In this document: one piece after another, positions 10,201 to 15,850 of the stretch
Layout: each line of letters starts with the position of its first letter
Position numbering within the stretch: the first letter of the stretch is position 1
Source: Phoronis ovalis
Taxonomy: Eukaryota; Phoronida; Phoronidae
NCBI GenBank assembly: GCA_028565635.1
Contig: JAOXYB010025935.1
Span: 1 to 15,850, forward strand
Length of the DNA stretch: 15,850 bases
Reading direction: 5' to 3'
Made by a program: the position numbers and the translations under genes
The notes under the pieces: generated by a model
The model's database searches: none
The model's input: only the letters and a program-made list of their open reading frames with translations
What the model was told of the DNA's origin: nothing

Positions 10201-13200
10201 GTACTTCTCTGCAAAGTAGATTAAATAAACATCTTTGAAAATCCTTTTCAATCTAAATAAATATTTCATTCAGTAAGTTATTTAATATATCACTGGTTAT
10301 TACAAAACTGAACAACTAAGAATAGAAATGTTCATGCTGAAAATAGATTACCCATCCAATATGCAGGAATGTTATTATGAAAACTACCTGAAATAAGGAA
10401 GCCAAGTAGACCTGGAATCAAAGACCTCCAACAAAAGAAATTCTCTTCTGCTGAAGCAGGTATAATTGCTCCTCGAGACAGAAATGTTTGGAGTTATTGG
10501 CAGCTAAGTTTGCAAGCCATAGGAAATTGTAGTGATGATGATGACGTTGCAAATTTAGCGAGAATACTTACGGCTTTTTAAGCTGTATGGCGCTTGTAAT
10601 ATCTTTGAGTCATTGTGATCTTCTTCTATGTAGAGTATATTATGTTTTCTGTCCACATGGGAACCTTCCGGAAGGCACCAAAACTCAAGATTGGTCTAAA
10701 ATATAAAGTTTTTTATTGTTAGATTGAATAAAATGCCAGTTTGCCAATTATTTACTGGAACTGTCCTCCAAAATAAAATTTATGTAAATTGTAAAATGTC
10801 ATTTCTGTCATTGCACTTGAATGTAGTTTCATTATTACTTCTTGTGAAAAAACTTTTATCTTGATTTACTCATAAAGACATTCTGGTTTTCTCATAATGG
10901 CCCCCAGGACAATGGTATGCTGACATATAACAATAAGCAGCTCTTTTTGTTATAATTTCAGCACTGTACTTTTATGTACATCAAAATACTTGACAACCAG
11001 ATTTTTTCAAATCTTCTTTAAGTATCTGTTAAAAAGATTACCGAGGTTATGCAAACATATGCAGAGCTCTTTATCTCTAAAAATTTAGACCATAATGTCT
11101 CTCGTGTGTCTAAAGAGACCTTTGGGAAAAGCTTGCATATTCTTTCAAATATTTTATATAAATGGAGACAAATATAATTATGCCATAGACTATTAAAAAA
11201 ATAATACAACCTAAAAAACCAAGGGGAACCTGTACATTTTTGCACCCTCGTGTCCAGTAATACAAACTACACTTAACCTCCCCCACCATGATCAAAATTA
11301 ATAATCTTGCCAATAATTATGACATAACCCCTCTCTCTATTATATAACCGAAACTTTATTCCAATCCAAAACCTATTAAAGGCACCTGTTCTATGTTGTG
11401 TTATTTATAAAGTCGGACCAAACTTTATCCGCTAAGAGGGATTTCTAGGTTAGCCAAATTAATTCTTGCAATAAATAAAAAAGTGAGTTTATTTTTGTAT
11501 AGACATAGACAGGTTCAAAATAGAACATAAAGTGCCATTAATCATATTAATTATTTCAAATCTGATCTTGTGCTAACTTTTAAATGAGTGCATATCTTTA
11601 GCAAATTTCTAATGGTTAATCATAAAACATACACTTACTACTGAGAATAATGGAGCTGTTGATATTCTGTTTTGCCACACAACCTTAATCTCTACAGGAC
11701 TATCATTACCATATATTGCAATGGTTGGTAAGAAGTCCTTCTTATCAGCTAATGTGAGATATCTCGTACCAACGGCTTGGTTATTTTTACTAAATAATAT
11801 CACAGAATTATTTGCACCAAAAAAATCTACTTCTAGACCCACAGTATCCCCTGAAATAGCAAAAAACAGTGGTTGTAAACAAGAATGAAATTTTAATTTA
11901 AGTTTAACATAACATAACTATGTTCATCAAATCTTAAATAAATGAATGCAAGGAACTTTCAAAAACTAAACCAACACGTGGTAACAAATATCAGTGACAA
12001 TCCCTCCACACATGATTGTACATCAGGCATCAGACTCATTATTATTATGACAATGACAAATGTTTGGTATTTCAATCCTGGGACAATATAACTTAAAGTG
12101 TAGAAAATATATGGTAGCAGATAACAACTAGAATAGTCAGGTGGTAGCATTCATAAAGTCTCTCATTAGTAATTTTGATGCATCTTATGGATTTTTCTTC
12201 TGTAGAATTTTCATCTAGTAAGCATAATACTAGGTACATGTAAGTATTGCAATCAAAAATACGGCTTTAAATTTTGTTTTGTACACAGTACACACCTACG
12301 CCAAATCTTTCTCCTTTTGTATTACCCGTATCTTTATTGTTGTAGTAAAGTTTTCCATCTCTGGATTGGTAGCCAACTGTATTATGTTGTCTACCAGGAT
12401 ATTTATTTAATGGAAAGCCAGATGGAGCGACTCCAATGCATAACACAGAATCTTCACCTATAACAGAAATGCTTGGAGCTAAAACACTGACATCTTGCTG
12501 AGTTTGATATTCCATTTAATGTCACAAGAAACAACTAGTACTTCATACTAACACACAATTAATATAATTAGACAAAAAAGATAGTAATATTTTTTCATAA
12601 AAATCTTTTTATTAAAATATCAACACATTTAGTAAACTTTATTGCAGTACACTGAATACAAAAGCCTGAGGAAGGTCTTAAAATTATGCAGCACCTCTCC
12701 TGTTGCCAAAGTAAGATTTAGTTTTGAGCATACTAATATTTACAATCTACGGTCAATCAATTTACTTACTGAGTTTATTGATTTCCACACAGAAATATCT
12801 TTGATGTTCTGATAGAGACAGAGCAAACTGGATAACATGAATACCATATTTATCTTCTTCTAACCTCACTGTAGTAAATATGTCATCAATCTCCACCTCT
12901 AAGTCAGGACTTCGGTTGAAGAAAGAATCATGGATTTCTGCAAATGACCCAACAGTTCCGGTACAATATTATTAGAAACACATAATTATCACATAATCAC
13001 ATGTCATCAAACATTTACTGCTTTCTCATTAGATATTGTATAATATAGTACTGCAGACAACCAGCCAGGTAGTGAATGTACATCTAAGAGCACGTCCACT
13101 CATAATTACTGCATGACAGATATATTTTTTATTTTACATAGTCAAACTCTTTTCCAAATTGCAAATTATTATGTGTACATTATGAATGATGAATAATAAC

Positions 13201-15743
13201 CTTAGTTTTATTTTCCTTCACGATTATGAACAGCAAGTAAATTTAACAAAATATAATATCCCTTACCTGAGGTAACACTGTGACCGTTACACCAGTTTTC
13301 TACTGGTATGTTCTCATTGCTTTTATACCTGGGCTAATGGCACAATAGATGATTTCACAAATTAACTATTTCAGTGCCCTCTTGGTCTTTAGGACATCAA
13401 TCAAGAAAGGAGTCAACAAGATAAATCAAACCCCAAAACATCTTAGAGTTCTCATATGAAGTAAACAGGTATAATTTAGTCTTATTACTTACGTGTTATA
13501 AGTGCATTGTTATTGATTTCCTTTTGTGCGTCGATCAAGGCTTCCATAAAGAGTACATCAAGTTTCTCATTGATTACAGGCTGTGTATTTGTTTCCATGT
13601 CTACTTTTATTCTTTTAGCTGTAAAATATAAATGCAAGACATGTAACTCAAAAAACAATTGTTTCAAAACATAATTGAGATTTTAAATTGCATGTAACCA
13701 ATCAGAAGTTAGACTATTGTATTTCTTATGCTTTATAAAAAATTAATGCTATAATATTTAACAATACTGCTTTTATTTTACAAGTTTTTAAATTTTGACA
13801 CCTCTTTTCACCACCTAGTGTGATAACTATAGTTATACTTTATGTAAGTAACCAAAATTATTACGAATAAATGAATTTTTTTAATATGTTTCAAAACATA
13901 AATGGAATTTTTTTTTCAAAGTATCCTTTTGACTACTCACAACATGGCTGTAGGATTGCAAGTGGATACCAGCCACCAGGGGGTTGAAGCATCATTTGAC
14001 AGAATACAATTGTCGTGTCTAATGTGACGTAACATAAAACTAGCTGTTGTTCTTTGTCATTATGATCTTTGTGATTCCTGTAATCCGGGTGATAATGTAC
14101 ACCCCAACCCATTCTCTGACCTTCCTTAACTTTCAGAGCTGCATGGAATATAAAATTTAAATCATGAAAAATCTCCATGCCAATCTCCTACTACACATCA
14201 GCCTATATTGCCCAATTACAAGGTTAAAGACAAAATTTATGATTAGTATCATCATCATTATTATCTCAGAACAATTTGTGATATTACTGTACTTGGATGT
14301 TTATGACATTACAATAATGACCTTAGAAAGACATACATTTAGTATAATCTCAACATATTTTAAATCTGCATCCTTATTCCACATTATTGAATGATTAGTA
14401 ACATGTCAATATGTCAGGCAACTGACTTAGAAAAGAAAAGCCCTAACTAAAAATAGCATTTCTTGTATTAAAGCTTCATGATGGATTGTTTTACTCTTAA
14501 CATGTTTATTCAACTCAATGTTTTTTTTAATATAATTTGAAAATAACTATAAAAGAACTTACATATTCCATCTGGATGCCACTTGAAATAATCTCTTAAT
14601 AGTTTACAGGTTGGAGATGGTTTAACTGGGCTACATGTTGCTATAGCAACAATAGGTCCTTCACCTATTTCACTAACTTCTTGTATAATCACCTCAAAAT
14701 GCTGAATGTCTAAAAGTTAATAACAACATCCTAAGGAATACTTTTGGAGAGGGAGGCAACTAAACAATTTATAGATGACAAAAGATAAATGTGTTTTTTA
14801 AAAACTTTTTTCAATGTTAATGCTTTTTTGCGTTTCATGCTTATTTTAAAAGCAAATCATGCCACATATTACATGCTGCATACCTTGTACTCAAATTGTG
14901 TTGTTTAATTTTACACCATGCAAATTTTATTACACCAACATTTATGTTTGAAAGGGTGCAACAGACGGTCAAACTTTAATACATGCAGTTAAATCATGTC
15001 ATAAATGTTACAGGGGGCTCTACCTTTTGAAAGTGGATAAGGACTCTGTATAACCCATTCCATTTTACATGCATCTTTACCCGTGGTGATGAAAACATCA
15101 TCCTCAATATCATACTGTACATCTGGTGACTTTATCCAGTGAAGCATATTTTTCTAACATATAAAATTTTATTCACAACTTTTCAGATTTAATAGCCAGC
15201 TAAATCTTTAAGAATCAAATGTTACAAAATGAGACTGATGATGTATTAACCAGTAGTCTGCACTAAAAAGACATTAATATTGATATGATGCACCTCTCAG
15301 CTAATTATAATTGAAATTAGTAGGAAATTAAGTAACTGAAACCAAAGTTAAACCAATTAATACTTAATAAACATTAAAATGTAACAGAACAGTTAGTTTT
15401 CACTTAATCTAAGAATTAAAAGATGAAATTAATTTGAGCAAGTTTACCTTAAACACCATTAAACGTGTGCTTACTTTATACTTCAGAAATATATTCACAA
15501 TTTTTATTGTTACAATTCAAGTAAATGTTTGATGTTTGATTTAATATATAAAAAAACACACATATGCACTTGCTTTCCTAAGATGCTAGAGGAAATCAAT
15601 GGATAACAAAAACACATTACCATACCTCACTATACTTTGGAATTCCCATCACAGCCTCAGGCCACATAAGTCCCAAATCGATAGGTCCATATTCAAGAGA
15701 GATTGTTGGAAAAAATTTACTATGATCAGGCTCAAACAGATAT
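3813..15743 (-). CDS. Multi-SPRY-domain protein with C-terminal CaaX box (5' end outside window)
   Basis: Exons in transcript order are 15743-15626, 15153-15024, 14709-14563, 14138-13941, 13618-13493, 13299-13267 (doubtful), 12937-12770, 12478-12296, 11850-11639, 10695-10572, 6428-6279, 4857-4675 and 4255-3813. Every join keeps phase and has GT/AG borders; the sum is about 737 codons plus TAG. The product is a chain of SPRY-like beta-sandwich domains, which usually bind partner proteins: the end of domain 1, then complete domains 2, 3 and 4. Domains 1 and 3 are one type and 2 and 4 another, so a two-domain block seems to have duplicated. A linker exon precedes domains 2 and 4. The tail is hydrophilic and ends CIIL. 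SPRYD3-like proteins are the nearest family I can recall (HxDDGK-like and GDxxG motifs), but I cannot name an orthologue. The 4.1-kb intron 10571-6429 contains a complete gene on the opposite strand. The first exon enters in phase 2, so more coding sequence lies beyond the right edge. Confidence 0.82.
4675..6428 (-). CDS. Multi-SPRY gene: SPRY domain 4 (two exons)
   Basis: Exons 6428-6279 and 4857-4675 join in phase 1. The first encodes the opening strands (NHFEIEIIEEFSD...PAIALCTASP), parallel to HFEVIIQEVSE...IVAIATCSP of domain 2. The second carries GDLIGWGVLYPE, a strand EEQLVICYLTV, then YEPPGGFYPVVVLPPG. The GWGV and PPGG(F/W)YP motifs are shared with domain 2 and correspond to the canonical SPRY 'GDxIGxGI' and 'LYPxVxL' positions. 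Borders are tgcag/AT and GCAG/gtgatt for the first exon, and tttttttag/CA and GGAA/gtgagt for the second. The intron between them holds a retroelement relic. Confidence 0.85.
5215..6235 (-). pseudogene. Degraded Penelope-like retroelement (3' part)
   Basis: Read on the - strand, protein-like pieces appear in shifting frames. Around 6230-5918 is a stretch with LIKRGHKAKIIDKHI and PFVVTFNSKLPSIAQII. At 5932-5790 is AAYRRPKQLKDILVKAN followed by spaced cysteines. At about 5700-5660 is VYLLHCNKCKNFI, and near 5575-5540 is HFSLAGHSVKDM. This order is that of the region after the reverse transcriptase plus the start of the GIY-YIG endonuclease of Penelope-like elements (VYLI-x-CxKC, then YVGET, which is lost here). 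An AT-rich tail with CTGAAGAAAG at about 5270-5280 resembles such elements' 3' ends. Stops and frameshifts break it and the RT core is absent, so it is a dead 5'-truncated copy. It has the same orientation as the host gene, in its intron 6278-4858. Confidence 0.78.
6429..7180. other. Intronic AT-rich stretch, nothing recognised
   Basis: This is the 3' portion of the large SPRY-gene intron, left of the repeat-like region. The acceptor-side polypyrimidine tract lies just above 6428 on the - strand. No exon, RNA gene or clear repeat could be supported on either strand. Confidence 0.45.
7180..7640. repeat. Probable dispersed repeat(s), class unknown
   Basis: The base composition rises above the surroundings and the sequence changes character. 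At 7360-7375 there is a perfect small hairpin (CCGTGG / CCACGG). At about 7600-7650 the text 'gagtgacagagttgcagagtgacagacggacac' (written here in part: GTGACAGACGGACACTCGAG) is followed by an AT-rich end, a pattern I associate with interspersed elements of invertebrate genomes. On the - strand around 7280-7190 a short frame reads HKDEVMPGQNDGFMKAIAGQ between stops, which could be repeat-derived. No terminal repeats or target duplications were found, so borders are approximate. Confidence 0.35.
8016..9957 (+). CDS. Secreted coiled-coil protein with CTHRC1-type C-terminal domain
   Basis: Exons 8016-8562, 8835-8908, 9200-9401 and 9812-9957 join in phases 1, 0 and 1 to give 322 codons plus TAA. 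The start ATG at 8016 has A at -3 and is followed directly by a signal peptide (about residues 1-23, hydrophobic TTVLLLVSFSMF, cleavage near AYG). Residues about 40-182 form a charged heptad-rich coiled coil with an internal repeat. A short acidic linker (183-207) leads to the C-terminal domain (208-322) with RWWFEFNGAEC, GxCYGLPAGKVNIIFKVGNC and SRIIIEEV, the hallmarks of collagen triple helix repeat-containing protein 1. Cysteines are at 238, 250, 279 and 296. CTHRC1 is an extracellular glycoprotein linked in vertebrates to Wnt signalling and matrix. Unlike CTHRC1 there is no Gly-X-Y collagen stretch; the coil takes its place. Splice borders: TTAG/gtaagc, tttcag/AC, CAAG/gtattc, ttccag/AC, GCAG/gtaagt, ttttag/TG. 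The gene lies wholly within one intron of the multi-SPRY gene on the other strand. Confidence 0.92.
10056..10061 (+). promoter_or_regulatory. Candidate polyadenylation signal of the CTHRC1-like gene
   Basis: AATAAA lies about 100 bases after the TAA stop (9955-9957), a normal 3' UTR distance. It leaves about 500 bases before the next exon of the antisense host gene, so the nested transcript should end inside the intron. Confidence 0.6.
10381..10581 (+). other. Open, protein-like stretch without start codon, origin unknown
   Basis: Sixty-six codons are open on the + strand with a less AT-biased, protein-like composition: KPSRPGIKDLQQKKF, then APRDRNVWSYWQLSLQAIG, then NCSDDDDVANLARILTAF and a stop. 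It has no ATG, is preceded by an in-frame stop, and its 3' end overlaps exon 10695-10572 of the antisense SPRY gene. It could be a fragment of an old insertion, a lone exon, or chance. No family was recognised. Confidence 0.25.
10572..10695 (-). CDS. Multi-SPRY gene: linker exon before SPRY domain 4
   Basis: This 124-nt exon enters in phase 0 after atattttag and leaves in phase 1 at AAAAGCC/gtaagtatt, a strong donor. It reads TNLEFWCLPEG...APYSLKS and aligns with KNMLHWIKSPD...SPYPLSK from exon 15153-15024, including identical entry and exit phases. That match is the main reason for calling it, since it lies alone between long introns. Confidence 0.8.
10696..11638. other. Intron of the multi-SPRY gene, nothing recognised
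   Basis: This is AT-rich intronic sequence between exons 11850-11639 and 10695-10572. Two overlapping - strand frames near 11018-11313 include a hydrophobic run (FLGCIIFLIVYGIIIFV) but have no supporting context or splice sites, so no gene is called. Confidence 0.5.
11639..12937 (-). CDS. Multi-SPRY gene: linker and SPRY domain 3 (three exons)
   Basis: Exon 12937-12770 encodes a linker with RSPDLEVEIDDIFTTVRLEE, matching KSPDVQYDIEDDVFITT in the block upstream, then the first SPRY strand QRYFCVEINKL. Exon 12478-12296 adds VLCIGVAPSGFP and the diagnostic HNTVGYQSRDGKLYYNN and ERFGVG, close to the 'SxGYHxDDGK' motif of SPRY proteins. Exon 11850-11639 carries GDTVGLEVDF, VILFSKNNQAVG and DFLPTIAIYG followed by VEIKVVW, that is, the 'GDxxGCxID', 'FxxNGxxxG' and 'LYPxVxL' positions of the fold. 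This is the most canonical SPRY domain in the gene. An alternative acceptor at 12458 (exon start 12457) and an alternative donor three bases upstream of 11639 both keep frame. Confidence 0.88.
13267..13299 (-). CDS. Possible 33-nt micro-exon of the multi-SPRY gene
   Basis: On the - strand, accagtag/AAAACTGG and CCTCAG/gtaagg bound 33 nt in the phase required by both neighbours (1 to 1), adding 11 residues that read NWCNGHSVTS after a split codon. The donor is strong; the acceptor has a poor pyrimidine tract. Skipping it leaves the frame intact, so it may be alternative or not an exon at all. Confidence 0.4.
13493..14709 (-). CDS. Multi-SPRY gene: SPRY domain 2 and following helix (three exons)
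   Basis: Exons 14709-14563, 14138-13941 and 13618-13493 join in phase 1. The first gives IQHFEVIIQEVSEIGEG and IVAIATCSPVKP. The second gives GQRMGWGVHYHPDY, the strand QQLVLCYVTLD and QPPGGWYPLAILQP. The third opens with SKRIKVDM, the closing strand, then a helix-prone segment LDVLFMEALIDAQKEI similar to LLDEAKKLIAQE in the terminal exon. The segment between GWGV and QQLV is longer and richer in His and Asp than in domain 4. Donors gtaagt, gtgagt and gtaagt are all close to consensus. Confidence 0.85.
15024..15743 (-). CDS. Multi-SPRY gene: end of SPRY domain 1 and linker (two exons)
   Basis: Exon 15743-15626 (entered in phase 2) encodes KFFPTISLEYG and DLGLMWPEAV, equivalent to DFLPTIAIYG and VEIKVVW at the end of domain 3. 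Exon 15153-15024 encodes the pre-SPRY linker KNMLHWIKSPDVQYDIEDD and ends SPYPLSK in phase 1. Borders are tttttcag/A, GTGAG/gtatgg, atgttag/A and AAAAG/gtagag. The rest of domain 1 and the start codon lie beyond the right edge of the window. Confidence 0.85.
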
Positions 15744-15850
15744 CTGAAAAATTAATTAAAGGGAAAAGCCAATATTTTTGATGTTTTTTTTGAATAAAAG
15801 TAATTTTTCTAATAATTCAAAATCTTCCCACCCCCCAAACAGTGATTGAC

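Noticed and set aside
11018-11313. Small - strand frames with a hydrophobic segment
   Set aside because: Intronic, AT-rich, two frames compete, and no splice sites or homology are recognised; the membrane-like run is expected by chance.
14164-14394. 76-codon + strand frame
   Set aside because: Lies in an intron of the SPRY gene on the other strand; Ile- and Ser-rich reading of AT-rich sequence.

Overview
The window is eukaryotic nuclear DNA, almost certainly from an invertebrate animal. It is strongly AT-rich, its genes are split into short exons with good GT/AG borders, and it carries fold-back, MITE-like and Penelope-like repeats. A marine lophotrochozoan such as a bivalve mollusc would fit the composition, the repeat types and the CTHRC1-like gene. 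That placement is inference, because nothing in the window fixes the species. No prokaryotic operon, CRISPR array, rRNA or tRNA was seen.

Three genes can be supported. (1) On the + strand, the last two coding exons of a cytidine deaminase lie at 1033-1087 and 2037-2156. They carry the zinc-binding PCGAC motif and the conserved C-terminus; the 5' part is not visible. (2) On the - strand, a large gene runs from beyond the right edge to a stop codon at 3813-3815. Twelve exons (13 with a doubtful 33-nt exon) join in frame to about 737 codons. They encode a chain of four SPRY-like domains (the first partial) in two alternating types, ending in a hydrophilic tail with a CIIL terminus that reads as a prenylation (CaaX) box. 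(3) On the + strand, lying entirely inside one 4.1-kb intron of gene 2, is a complete four-exon gene (8016-9957). It encodes a 322-residue secreted protein with a signal peptide, a long coiled coil and a CTHRC1-type C-terminal domain.

Layout from left to right: a 134-bp near-perfect palindrome at the very edge; the cytidine deaminase exons, with three tandem ~139-bp repeat units in the intron between them; a gene-poor stretch with a 373-bp element bounded by perfect 24-bp inverted repeats (3312-3684); the SPRY gene tail and its fourth SPRY domain (3813-6428), with a broken Penelope-like retroelement in the intron at about 5215-6235; a repeat-like region (about 7180-7640); the nested CTHRC1-like gene; then the remaining SPRY gene exons (10572-15743).

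The deaminase and SPRY genes are convergent, and the CTHRC1-like gene is nested antisense in the SPRY gene. Nothing suggests that the three share a pathway. All exon joins were worked out by eye from reading phase, splice consensus and similarity between the duplicated modules; transcripts would settle them.
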